Below are positions 25,846-33,738 of a DNA stretch of 64,000 nucleotides, one piece after another. The position numbers were made by a program, and so were the translations under genes. The notes beneath the pieces are model-generated. The model did no database searches and was not told the origin of the DNA. It saw only the letters and a program-made list of their open reading frames with translations. The stretch's first letter is position 1. The number at the start of each line of letters is the position of its first letter. Source of the stretch: Geobacter sp. AOG2 (lineage in GTDB: Bacteria; Desulfobacterota; Desulfuromonadia; Geobacterales; Pseudopelobacteraceae); NCBI RefSeq assembly GCF_019972295.1, contig NZ_BLJA01000001.1, forward strand, positions 1,529,607-1,593,606. Reading direction: 5' to 3'.

Positions 25846-26802
25846 ATGAACTATTGGCTAACGACGCACTGGCCGCCCTACGAAGGGGACCCCGCAGATC
25901 AAGTGTCCGGCGGCGTGTGGGTGCCTGATGGGCGTGAGGCCGCAGCTACGGGTTTTGCAGAGGGTGATGTTGTATTCATTTACCATCCACGCTCTGGTCG
26001 GACGCTTATCGAGACGCTTTCTGATGGCACTGAAAGATTACGCCGTTGTCAGAAGGGCAGAGAAGGTGTGGTAGCTGTTGGTATTGTTGATAGTCCGCTC
26101 AAGAGTCTGGATGACGAGCCCAAAGAACGCTACACAAATGGCACAGAAACCTGGTGGCGCTGGTATGCACCTGTGACATTGCAATCAAGGTCGGGATTCA
26201 TACCCCGCGAACGCCTTGCCACCGCCTTGGGCTATAAATCGAACTATAATCTACGCGGTCTTGGAGAGAAGCATTCCGGGCTTAAGATGCTCACGTTTCA
26301 GGAGTATGAAACACTGCTCCGTCTCTATCGTGAAAGCACTCCGACCGAACCACCAATAACAATAACAAACGGGACACATCCACCGATTGGAGGCGGCGAA
26401 GGGCCACAACATCTTGCCTTGAAAGAATATGTTGCTGCTCACCCGTCTCTTGTTTTGGGTGAACCTGACGTGACGACATTTGCGGTTGAACGGGGCTTTC
26501 CGACAGGAGATCGCGCGGATATTGTATTACGAGATAGGTACGGCAGGTTTATTGGCTTGGAAGTGGAAGTAGTGGTCGGCAGCGGCGACATTATTGGAGC
26601 ACTTCAGGCTGTGAAGTACCGGCGCATGCTTGAAATGGCCATGGGCGCACGACAAGATGACAGCCGCGCAGTGCTGGTGGCTCATTCTATCGCGACAGAT
26701 GTGAAAATGCTCTGTGCCAAATATGACGTTGAATGCCGAGAGGTTCCCGAGGAGCATGTCTTAGCATGGCGGGCACACAGAGAACTTAATCCAGAGGCTT
26801 AA
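25846..26802 (+). CDS. EVE-like domain fused to a PD-(D/E)XK nuclease domain
   Basis: 318 residues in two domains. The N-terminus (1-165) resembles the EVE/PUA fold: it opens MNYWLTTHWPP, has EGDVVFIYHP, VVAVGIVDSP and WWRWYAPVTL. EVE domains bind modified bases. After a linker the C-terminus (about 185-300) is a restriction-like nuclease: DRADIVLRD (Asp225), then GLEVEVVVG (Glu239, Glu241) and a helix with Q and K (IGALQAVKYRRML). The layout suggests a modification-dependent restriction enzyme, but with ExE in place of ExK activity is uncertain. It starts 48 nt after the HNH gene in the same direction and so may belong to the same operon. Confidence 0.72.
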   Translation: MNYWLTTHWPPYEGDPADQVSGGVWVPDGREAAATGFAEGDVVFIYHPRSGRTLIETLSDGTERLRRCQKGREGVVAVGIVDSPLKSLDDEPKERYTNGTETWWRWYAPVTLQSRSGFIPRERLATALGYKSNYNLRGLGEKHSGLKMLTFQEYETLLRLYRESTPTEPPITITNGTHPPIGGGEGPQHLALKEYVAAHPSLVLGEPDVTTFAVERGFPTGDRADIVLRDRYGRFIGLEVEVVVGSGDIIGALQAVKYRRMLEMAMGARQDDSRAVLVAHSIATDVKMLCAKYDVECREVPEEHVLAWRAHRELNPEA

Positions 26803-26869
26803 CGATAACAAACGCTCAAAAACTTGTGGCAGAATATTCATTCGATGGAAAAATGGAGAAAGCTAAATA

Positions 26870-27802
26870 ATGTATGAGAATTATGCTAATGTCATACAAA
26901 ATATTGATAACTTGGTTGAATTTCTGAATAAAAACGGAATTACAGCCGATTGTAGTTCTCACCTCGAAAGTGACTACCTAAAGGCACATCAGTTTGTAGA
27001 GGAATACAGCGTAAATCCTTGTGCTAAAAAAGATGAAAGTGGTAGAGCTGCTCTAATAGGGCTTTTTGAATTGTACAAATGGGTGTGGGCAGTTAAAGAT
27101 TGCTACGAATTTCCTAAATTAAAAGAACACTTAAAGCTATTGATTCAGGCGTCTCCAAAAATAAATTCCACTACTCCGATGATCAACCCCGTTAGCAAAA
27201 AGCAAGATGATAAGACTAATAAATTTATTGAAGCTATTATTGGAATGTTTGCCGTAAAATTTGGCACAAATGTTGATCTTGATGATCCAATAAAATCTTC
27301 CGATGGAAATAATCCAGACGTACTCTTTGACTATGGAGGAAAGCGCATAGCTATTGCTTGTAAAACCTTGAGGGGCAAATCGGAAGAAACAATAATTGCA
27401 AATTTAAGGTCCGCATCAAAACAATTAAAACGAGCCACATGCGATATTGGATATGTTTTGTTCAATGCGATGAATATCCTTCCACATGAAAAAATTAAAG
27501 GTTGTATATATGATAATCCCCTAAGCCCCTTACAGGTTTTATCACAGGATGTAATCCAAATATATCATGATGCCCGAATTAAGAATCTGGCTGAGATGGT
27601 AGATATATTTGAGTGTGATAAAGTTAGGCCCGTTGTGCTTACATTTGTACATTCTGTGGCGAGATTGAATACACCTTTTGGTGTATCGTCAACATCACTA
27701 AAATGCACTTTTGCCCATGACTTTGAGATCCCAGAAATAGATGTCGCTAATGATATAGAATTGCTGGATAAAGTGAACGATTTTATCCACAATCGCTTTT
27801 GA
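26870..27802 (+). CDS. Predicted restriction-like (PD-(D/E)XK fold) protein
   Basis: A 310-residue protein of unknown family. The central part looks like a PD-(D/E)XK core: NNPDVLFDYGGKRIAIACK gives Asp150 and a Lys165 in ACK where nucleases normally have ExK, followed by a helix (LRSASKQLKRA) with the expected Gln. The N-terminal 130 residues are helical. The gene is clearly more AT-rich than the restriction operon upstream, so it was probably acquired separately. It is transcribed with the neighbouring GIY-YIG gene. A role in defence is inferred from fold and position. The Glu-to-Ala/Cys change at the catalytic strand means it may be inactive. Confidence 0.55.
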   Translation: MYENYANVIQNIDNLVEFLNKNGITADCSSHLESDYLKAHQFVEEYSVNPCAKKDESGRAALIGLFELYKWVWAVKDCYEFPKLKEHLKLLIQASPKINSTTPMINPVSKKQDDKTNKFIEAIIGMFAVKFGTNVDLDDPIKSSDGNNPDVLFDYGGKRIAIACKTLRGKSEETIIANLRSASKQLKRATCDIGYVLFNAMNILPHEKIKGCIYDNPLSPLQVLSQDVIQIYHDARIKNLAEMVDIFECDKVRPVVLTFVHSVARLNTPFGVSSTSLKCTFAHDFEIPEIDVANDIELLDKVNDFIHNRF

Positions 27803-27854
27803 GAATTCTGTCAATGGTGTTATATATCGAAGTGTTTGCAAAATGGAGAAGCAT

Positions 27855-28724
27855 ATGAGTGAAAGGCCATTTTCAATAAAAATATTCCTGCCAAACGGTC
27901 AACCTGACGGGCTTAGGATAGTCGATAAGTCAAACTGGACAGGGCGCTGCATTGTATTTCCTCGTTCACTTTTCCCTGATATCAAGAAGAGGGAAGAGTT
28001 CCAGGAAACAGGTGTCTATGTTCTCGTGGGGCCTTCAGAAGAAGGAGAGCTGCCAAAAATCTACATTGGTGAAGGGGACCCGGTAAAGTCCCGCCTTGAA
28101 CAGCATTTTTCAAAAAAGGACTTCTGGACCTGGGGAGTTTTCTTTGTCTCGAAAGACCGCTCGCTGAATAAGGCCCATGTGCAGCATCTTGAAGCTCAAT
28201 TGGTTCGTATCGCAAAGGAGGCAAAACGATCTTTTTTTGATAATCTCAACGAACCTCAAATACCGTCGCTTTCTGAGGCAGAAGTTGCTGATGTTGAAAG
28301 TTTTCTTGAGGATATTTTGAGCATCTTCCCTTTATTGGGACTAAGCGCATTCCAAAAGGTTGGCCCCAGTAAAATTAAGAAACAGCAACTATTGTCGATT
28401 GAGTCAAAGGGCATTAAGGTGACAGGGTACGAATCTCCGGAAGGATTTATCGTCAAGGAAGGTTCACAAGCAGTAAAGGTGGAGGTACCTTCGATTCATC
28501 ACTATATGTCCGTCCTAAGACGTGAATTGCTTGAAACAGGCGTTCTGAAAGAAGCCGGAGGCGCCCTTGTTTTTGCGCAAGACTATTTTTTCAACTCTCC
28601 CTCAACTGCGGCAGGCGTAGTTCTTGGTAGGACGGCGAATGGAAGAATTGAATGGAAAAACAGTAAAGGTGAAACCTTGAAATATATTCAGGAGCATACA
28701 GAGCAGGTGACTGAAGAGTCATAG
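27855..28724 (+). CDS. GIY-YIG nuclease-family protein with DUF4357
   Basis: A 289-residue protein. The GIY-YIG module covers about residues 45-150: GVYVLVG (GIY), IYIGEGDP (YIG), Arg in VKSRLEQHF, and Glu in VQHLEAQLVR. The C-terminus (about 225-280) is a DUF4357 domain (FFNSPSTAAGVVLGRTANGRIEWKN). This two-domain layout is a known GIY-YIG family in bacterial accessory regions; biochemical role unproven. The ATG at 27855 has GGAG 6 nt upstream, better than the ATG at 27843. The neighbouring small GIY-YIG gene starts 16 nt after the stop. Confidence 0.85.
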   Translation: MSERPFSIKIFLPNGQPDGLRIVDKSNWTGRCIVFPRSLFPDIKKREEFQETGVYVLVGPSEEGELPKIYIGEGDPVKSRLEQHFSKKDFWTWGVFFVSKDRSLNKAHVQHLEAQLVRIAKEAKRSFFDNLNEPQIPSLSEAEVADVESFLEDILSIFPLLGLSAFQKVGPSKIKKQQLLSIESKGIKVTGYESPEGFIVKEGSQAVKVEVPSIHHYMSVLRRELLETGVLKEAGGALVFAQDYFFNSPSTAAGVVLGRTANGRIEWKNSKGETLKYIQEHTEQVTEES

Positions 28725-28740
28725 CCATAGAGGATACTTC

Positions 28741-29070
28741 ATGACCAAAGCTGATCTTGTTGAGAATATCCAACCACCACCGGGTCGCATGGAGGGAATT
28801 GATATGCTACCGGATATTGGTGATTTGCATCGAACCAGTATGCCGCTTCTGGGTAATTGTTCAGGTGTCTATTTCCTCTTCCATGATGAAGATTTGGTAT
28901 ATGTAGGGCAAGGCTGGAACTGCCTTTTGAGGGTGGCAGAACATACCCGTAAGGACTCTGATAAGGTGTTCACCCGTTGGAGCTTTATCCCGGTTGACGA
29001 TGAACAAGAGCGAAAAGAACTTGAATTGAAACTTCGGATGTCCTTGAAACCGAAATATAATAAGATGTAA
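28741..29070 (+). CDS. Small GIY-YIG domain protein
   Basis: A 109-residue protein made almost entirely of a GIY-YIG domain: GVYFLFHDEDLVYVGQG carries the two strands, Arg in LLRVAEH is the catalytic position, and Glu in ELELKLRMSLKPKYN is the metal ligand. The end LKPKYN is typical for the family. AGAGGA lies 7 nt before the ATG. It directly follows another GIY-YIG gene but is quite different in sequence, so it is not a simple duplication. Confidence 0.82.
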   Translation: MTKADLVENIQPPPGRMEGIDMLPDIGDLHRTSMPLLGNCSGVYFLFHDEDLVYVGQGWNCLLRVAEHTRKDSDKVFTRWSFIPVDDEQERKELELKLRMSLKPKYNKM

Positions 29071-29121
29071 GTATATAAATTAAAAGCTTATATCTGAATA
29101 TTTGCTCAGACTGGGGGCCAA

Positions 29122-29436
29122 ATGAAATCCGAGCTTGAACGCCGTTTCGATGCGGCCATGATGAGCATTTATCATCGCGCCTGGGAAGAGGCAAAATACC
29201 GAGCTACCCGCTTCCACCAAATGTTGTGTGACCACGGTGGGCTAGAAACAGCACAGCTTTTACTTCACAGCAACCATGTTTCCGAGGGGTATACCGCTCT
29301 ATGGGAAAGGGGAAGGCTGAATTTGACGGTTGAGGCTCTTATTCTTGAAACAGAATGGTACGATCTTTTCACAGAAGAAGAAAGGGATATAGCATCAAAG
29401 CGGCTGTTGGAGTACGGATACAAGAAAAATGTCTAA
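29122..29436 (+). CDS. Small conserved protein often found in accessory regions
   Basis: A 104-residue soluble, helical protein (starts KSELERRFDAAMMSIYHRAWEEAKY). The middle has VSEGYTALWERGRLNLTVEALIL, a stretch I recognise as recurring in small hypothetical proteins near restriction systems, without a known function. Start is preceded by a G-rich ribosome-binding sequence (GGGGG). It is the last gene of the defence run; a likely terminator follows 200 nt later. Confidence 0.7.
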   Translation: MKSELERRFDAAMMSIYHRAWEEAKYRATRFHQMLCDHGGLETAQLLLHSNHVSEGYTALWERGRLNLTVEALILETEWYDLFTEEERDIASKRLLEYGYKKNV

Positions 29437-29637
29437 ACATTTTTGTCGAAAAATGCGCGAAAACGACATAAGTACTTGAATTTAGAGATGAAATGTGGTA
29501 TAAATTAATTAGTCGTCGAATTACATCAGTATAATAATTTTGTTAGCAAATAATTTCAACTTTCCACGTTTGTTGTCCATCAACGCGTGACCTGCTTTAG
29601 CTCTGAAGAATTACATATTGTTTAAAAAATAAAAGAT

Positions 29638-29675
29638 TGCCGATACTTATCAATAGACAGTGTCGGCATTTCTAT
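29638..29675 (+). terminator. Probable rho-independent terminator after the defence genes
   Basis: TGCCGATA (29638-29645) pairs with TGTCGGCA (29661-29668), one G-U pair, 15-nt loop, followed by TTTCTATTTTTA. An A-rich run precedes it. It sits in the 336-nt gap 29437-29772, where nothing else convincing was found besides AT-rich DNA and an AGGAGGTG sequence at 29701. Confidence 0.6.
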
Positions 29676-29772
29676 TTTTATGCGCCGAGGAAGTTATACA
29701 AGGAGGTGATGTCGTCGTACGGGACCATGCTGTTATCGAAGTATGATTTACTTATGAGAAAATGGAGTTGTT

Positions 29773-30378
29773 ATGAAGGTACCATTTAGGCAACAGGCCT
29801 CAGATTATGATTGCGGGCCGACGTCACTGCTGAATGCGTTGTGTTTTCTGTTTGACCGCAAAGATATTCCGCCGTTTGTCGTTCACCAGATTTACAAGGA
29901 ATGCCTCGATTTAGACGGTGCTCGCGGCACGTCATTCCATGCAATTCAAGACCTCGCATTCTGGTTCGAGCACTACCGGGAGGAGCGATACTCAAAGTTC
30001 GCCGTCGAGACAGAGTTCATCAGCGGTAGTCAGGTCCATTTGCGACCTGTCGGTAAAATCATCTGGTGGTTGAATGCCGGAGGTGTGGCTCTGCTGTGCG
30101 TGCATTCCAGCCGGGGCAACTGGCACTATATTCTTGGCCTTCACTATAAAGGCGGGTGGTTGCATTGCCATGATCCCTCGCCGCGCTCCAAGCGCTTCAT
30201 CAATGTCGATGCCATCCAGTTTTCCGCAACAGCCAGCCAACAGGAGCCGAACCTACGCATTCGTTGCGACTGGCTCGACAAAAACATCAGACGAACGAAA
30301 GATGCTGACGAGCGCAAATATGTATTAGGCAACAAAGATGACCGAGAGTGTCTTTTGCTGAGGAGGTGTCGCGTATAA
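29773..30378 (+). CDS. C39-like cysteine peptidase family protein
   Basis: A 201-residue papain-like protein. The triad of the C39 family is in place: Cys14 in DYDCGPTSLLNAL, His118 in GNWHYILGLHY, and Asp134 in HCHDPSP; a Gln (Q7/Q8 in RQQASDY) sits where the oxyanion residue belongs. There is no ABC transporter, membrane segment or signal peptide, so it is a free cytosolic domain, unlike bacteriocin exporters. No leader-peptide substrate is visible nearby. It lies at the start of a small cargo block with the radC relic. Substrate unknown. Confidence 0.75.
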   Translation: MKVPFRQQASDYDCGPTSLLNALCFLFDRKDIPPFVVHQIYKECLDLDGARGTSFHAIQDLAFWFEHYREERYSKFAVETEFISGSQVHLRPVGKIIWWLNAGGVALLCVHSSRGNWHYILGLHYKGGWLHCHDPSPRSKRFINVDAIQFSATASQQEPNLRIRCDWLDKNIRRTKDADERKYVLGNKDDRECLLLRRCRV

Positions 30379-30657
30379 CATCCCGATAGACCGCGTGATC
30401 GGCAAGACCGTTACGATGAGTTCCGCAACAAACAGATTTTTCACCGCAGTTCTGCTCCACACCAGCAATTCACGTTTCCCCAAATCACATACAACTGACG
30501 GCACTGGGTATCCCGGCGTCCGACATTGGCAAAGTTAGCCATCAATTAATTGTTGCGCCTGCCTGGTGCTGACAATCGGTGTATTGGTGCGTCCGGCGTG
30601 CGTCACCACATCCGCAACAACGTCAATCACCATCGAAATGAAGAAGGAGGCGGCTTT

Positions 30658-30894
30658 ATGAGTTTGCGCCACTCACCGGAAGGGCATATCGACCGCGCAA
30701 TTCTGTTGGCTGCTGCGGCAGCGATCAGAAGTATTGAGAAAGTGTCAGGGGCAATCGAGGAATACGACATTGGGAAGGGCGATGCCGAGTTGCTTGGTTC
30801 GGCCTTGGACGGCCTCTGGTCGATTCTGGAAACCAACGGCTACACCATTGACATTGAGACCAACCGGCTCAGGAGGACAACCCGTGACAACTGA
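30658..30894 (+). CDS. Small hypothetical protein upstream of radC
   Basis: A 78-residue protein, mainly two helices (HIDRAILLAAAAAIRSIEKVSGAIEEY and DAELLGSALDGLWSILETNG). The ATG at 30658 follows AAGGAGG at good spacing. The last codons overlap the GTG of the broken radC gene by 11 nt, so the two were probably expressed together. No named domain. Similar small proteins accompany RadC-like genes on mobile elements. Confidence 0.6.
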   Translation: MSLRHSPEGHIDRAILLAAAAAIRSIEKVSGAIEEYDIGKGDAELLGSALDGLWSILETNGYTIDIETNRLRRTTRDN

Positions 30895-31396
30895 CACCAT
30901 GTTCGGCCACGAACAGATCCCGGCAAAGCCCAGATCTATCAAGCTAAAGCAAATCAGGGCAGTCTACGCAACGCTGACCATCAAGGAAGAGGTCGGCAAC
31001 TATTTACAACCATTCACCAGATACACCAGTCCTGAGCAGGTCTTCGACACGTTCAGCTTCTTGCGCCAGGAAACCAAGGAATATTTTTTTGCCATCCACC
31101 TCGACGGCAAGAATCGCATCTGCTGCGTTGACGAGGTATCGGTCGGCTCCCTGAATCAGAGCATCGTTCACCCGCGGGAGGTGTTCAAGACGGCCCTGTT
31201 GTAATCGGCGGTAGCCATCATCCTGCTGCACAACCATCCGACTGGCGACCCGACACCCAGCAGAGAGGATATCGAGATAACAAAGCGGTTACGTGAGGCG
31301 GGCGAGATTATCGGCGTGCGGTTGCTCGATCACATCATTATCGGCGACAGCCATGTTTCGTTCGCCAATCGCGGATGCTGTAACCGTCATAACTAA
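30884..31396 (+). pseudogene. radC: radC-family (JAB/MPN domain) gene with in-frame stop
   Basis: From the GTG at 30884 (AGGAGG 7 nt upstream) the frame encodes a RadC-like N-terminal part: LKQIRAVYATL, FDTFSFLRQETKEYFFAIHLDGKN, DEVSVGSLNQSIVHPREVFKTALL. It then meets TAA at 31202-31204. The same frame continues without a break for 63 codons: [18 protein letters not shown] carries the JAMM-like metal site HxHPxGDxxPS, and it ends [19 protein letters not shown] single nonsense mutation therefore splits an otherwise complete short RadC protein. These are common on plasmids and islands; the product is probably lost. Confidence 0.85.
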
Positions 31397-31416
31397 ATTC
31401 TCAAGGAGTATACGCC

Positions 31417-31695
31417 ATGAAATTCAATCTAGGGCAGATAGTCGTTACAAGAAGTGTGCATAACCTGATGACCGAGAACCCCGAATTTGCCATACATATA
31501 TATGCGTCACTAAATCGACATGTGGCAGGGGATTGGGGGGAAATATGTGGAGAGGATAAATTAGCCAATGAATCAGCCTTGTTAGACGGTGAGCGGTTAT
31601 TTTCTGCCTATACGCGGGATGGATTGCCGCCGATATGGATTACAACGGAATGGGACCGGTCGGTGACGACGGTGATGCTTCCAGATGAATATTAA
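31417..31695 (+). CDS. Conserved plasmid/island protein (92 aa)
   Basis: A 92-residue protein with a recognisable family pattern: KFNLGQIVVT, LNRHVAGDWGEIC, NESALLDGERLFSAY, WITTEWDRSVTTVMLPDEY. The family is widespread on plasmids and integrative elements and is often labelled a Type I restriction subunit in databases, but nothing in the sequence resembles a methyltransferase or specificity domain. It starts 20 nt after the radC relic with AAGGAG upstream and probably belonged to the same transcript. Function unknown. Confidence 0.7.
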   Translation: MKFNLGQIVVTRSVHNLMTENPEFAIHIYASLNRHVAGDWGEICGEDKLANESALLDGERLFSAYTRDGLPPIWITTEWDRSVTTVMLPDEY

Positions 31696-32023
31696 TAACA
31701 CCTTGTGGGGGAGGGGGGTAGAATTTGATGCAAGATGTATGGTATTTATATAGGTGAATATGCTGGGAAAGTTACTCGGATTCTTGTTCAAGGAAAGCTT
31801 ATTGGTATACATAACGGTATATCTGTAAAAGATTGACTATAAATAAAACAATAATATTAATATATTGGAGGATTAGTTAAAGTGAAGTCGCAACCATAAA
31901 AAAGTCCGATAGCGTTCGGACAAGTCAAAAAGCCTCGGAATTTCCGAGGCTTTTTCTTTTTGTGTTGTCCGGCCATTTCCAGGGTGATTGTCGCCCGTTG
32001 CCGCAAACTCAAGAACATAGCTA
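31696..32023. other. Gene-poor gap with terminator before the IS3 relic
   Basis: About 330 nt, AT-rich. It holds a hairpin GTCCGA/TCGGAC at about 31905-31922 and the strong terminator at 31927-31957 listed separately. Only very short open frames are present. Confidence 0.5.
31927..31957. terminator. Strong rho-independent terminator, possibly bidirectional
   Basis: AAAAA-GCCTCGG-AATTT-CCGAGGC-TTTTTCTTTTT: a 7-bp GC-rich perfect stem (31932-31938 with 31944-31950) with an A-run before and a T-run after, so it could work in both directions. Confidence 0.85.
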
Positions 32024-32340
32024 ATGGTTTACTCTGAACGGGACAGTCAGTACTCAAGTAATGACCGGCAGAATTTCGCGCAGTCCCACAATATGGTGTT
32101 CAGTATGAGCCGTAGAGGTAATTGCTGTGACAACGCAGTTGCAGAAAGCTTTTTCCAGCTATTGAAAAGGGAACGAATCAAGCGGAAGACATACAAAGAT
32201 CGGGAAGAAGCACGGCAGTATGATATTCAACTATATCGAAATGTTCTACAATCCAATCCTGTGTCACAACTACAACGGCGACCAGTTATCGATTAAGTTT
32301 GAGAGGTGGCATTCATGGAAGTGGGGGTTCCTGGGTAGCT
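32024..32340 (+). mobile_element. IS3-family transposase (OrfB) 3' relic
   Basis: From 32024 the frame reads VYSERDSQYSSNDRQNF, SMSRRGNCCDNAVAESFFQLLKRERIKRKTYKDREEARQ, the C-terminal part of an IS3-type OrfB with its catalytic Glu in AESFF. After EEARQ the expected FNYIEMFYNP continues in another frame, so there is a frameshift at about 32220. The 5' two thirds of the transposase are missing. No terminal inverted repeats were found. A dead remnant marking the right edge of the accessory island. Confidence 0.85.
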
Positions 32341-32442
32341 GGTGGCGATTCAGTGCAAGATGCTGAGGTGTGTCAATTTTGGCGTCAATTCATACTGATC
32401 AGAGGGGCATTTGGTGGGTACGTCCGCCAACAGGAGTAAGCT

Positions 32443-32796
32443 TTAGTTGATGCAATTGGCCATTTTATAGGTCTCATGCATTATAAGGGTTTGGTCGTTG
32501 CATTGCTGTGAGACCACGTCTCTCAACCGGACAAATGAGTTTACATCCAGTTCGTTGATTTTCATACCTAGGCCATCTTGGTCGTTACGAACTACACTGG
32601 CATGCAAATAGATTGAAGAGCTTGGCGATTGATAGATGGTGATTTCCAGAGGTTTATGAAGTGGCAGATCATGTTTTGTTTTGATGAAAAAGCCCTGTAG
32701 GCTCACATTCTCTATGTTTCCCCAAAGAATCTGCTCTTTGTATTTGATTGAGGCCCCACCCGAAAAAGTAACTCTGGTGAAATTTCTTTTCTCCAT
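32443..32796 (-). CDS. PilZ-domain c-di-GMP-binding protein
   Basis: A 117-residue single PilZ domain. The c-di-GMP motifs are both intact: RxxxR at Arg4-Arg8 (RNFTR) and NxSxxG at 30-35 (NVSLQG). Beta strands typical of the fold follow (LEITIYQ, IYLHASVVRND, GLGMKIN). No other domain is attached. It is transcribed away from the exopolysaccharide locus whose first gene begins about 940 nt away, so it may link c-di-GMP to polysaccharide output, though no direct evidence for this is in the sequence. Confidence 0.9.
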   Translation of the reverse strand: MEKRNFTRVTFSGGASIKYKEQILWGNIENVSLQGFFIKTKHDLPLHKPLEITIYQSPSSSIYLHASVVRNDQDGLGMKINELDVNSFVRLRDVVSQQCNDQTLIMHETYKMANCIN

Positions 32797-33367
32797 TTAG
32801 AGAGCTCCTCGAGAGATAATAAGAGAAAAATTGCATTAAAATACGTTGATAATGCGAATACGGTATAATACTATAACAAAACTACATAAAATATAAACGA
32901 TTGTCCTGAATATGTTTTATGGCAGAGTCATCGTTGCCTGCCTATCACAAACAAGATGAAGTACAGGTGCCAGATTCTCCTTGCAATATATTTCCGTTAA
33001 TTCTGTCCCTGGTGATGGCATGATGTTTGCTAAAATAACAAAGACAGACACGTCTTAATAGTGAGGAGTTCATGCATAAATATGGCGATTAACCGGTCTG
33101 TAAAAACTCGGAAAAAATCGAGCGAAAGCCTAATTATAATACATGTAATATGCAATTTATAGGCCATTGCACAACTATTTGTTTTGTTGGATATATTTTT
33201 GTTTTTGGGAGAGGCGATAGTGCGGTGTTAATTTCATCGACAGTAGCGCTTGGGCGGGAAAAAGAGTAAGTTAAATGTGAGGCGGGAGTTCTTGTTCCAA
33301 GAAACTTAGTCGGTATCGTGAATGGGCGGGTGAATAAACGCTTTTATGCATCTCGGGAAAGTCGGTA

Positions 33368-33521
33368 GATCGTGCGGTCTATGCTTGTAATTCCAGCCCT
33401 TTTGACCGTTGTCGTCGTCGCAGTTTTTTGATGCAGGTACTGCTGCGCCTGCGTTACCGGTCCTTGGCGCCGGTAAAAACGTTTGGCATCACTTCCCACG
33501 ACTAACCGTGCAGGACACGAG
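33368..33521. repeat. Degenerate copy of a MITE-like repeat
   Basis: About 150 bp that aligns end to end with the repeat at 56364-56523: shared blocks include CGTGCGGT at the left end, TTGATG, CCTTGGCGCCGG (A in place of G in the other) and ACGACTAACCG at the right end. The inverted ends are degraded here, so this is the older copy. Confidence 0.65.
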
Positions 33522-33567
33522 TTAGGAAATTGCATTATAAATTGTAATAATCTGTTTTGCTGGTATT

Positions 33568-33583
33568 TGGCTAAAACTGTGCT
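33568..33583 (+). promoter_or_regulatory. Candidate sigma-54 (-24/-12) promoter of the EPS locus
   Basis: TGGCTAAAACTGTGCT has GG (33569-33570) and GC (33581-33582) exactly 10 nt apart, as required for RpoN, with T-GGC and TGC(T) matching the consensus TGGCAC-N5-TTGCA in the key positions. It lies about 155 nt before prsT. In other XrtA/PEP-CTERM systems the response regulator PrsR is a sigma-54 activator, which fits. Confidence 0.5.
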
Positions 33584-33738
33584 AAATTTATAGGCCAAAA
33601 AGCCGTATCCTAAAGTTGTAGTGGGCTGAGGAGTAAGTGGGGTGTTGAAAAATCTCGGCTTAGGCAAAGATGGGGGGACGATGAGATATGGTGCTAGCGT
33701 ATTGGTAATTTCTTGGTTCTAACCATGAGGGGTCAATA

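Larger units (their letters stand above)
32797..33738. other. Long intergenic region upstream of the exopolysaccharide locus
   Basis: 940 nt without a convincing gene. It contains a MITE-like repeat copy (33368-33521) and a sigma-54-like promoter (33568-33583), listed separately, and a small hairpin CTCG-GAAAAAAT-CGAG near 33110. The 108-codon minus-strand frame at 33344-33667 is the repeat read through and not a gene. The leader from the promoter to prsT would be about 145 nt. Confidence 0.6.

Noticed and set aside
29709..29789. 26-aa ORF after AGGAGGTG
   Set aside because: The Shine-Dalgarno is only 2 nt from the ATG, and the frame overlaps the C39-like gene's start.
31735..31836. 33-aa ORF (starts MYGIYIGEYAG)
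   Set aside because: The composition is plausible but the G-rich stretch is about 17 nt before the ATG and there is no recognised family.
33090..33180. GEMM-like string GCGAAAGCC upstream of the EPS locus
   Set aside because: The P2 stem with a GNRA loop and the 3' conserved strand are missing, so there is no riboswitch.
33344..33667. Minus-strand 107-aa ORF
   Set aside because: It is the MITE-like repeat read in frame.
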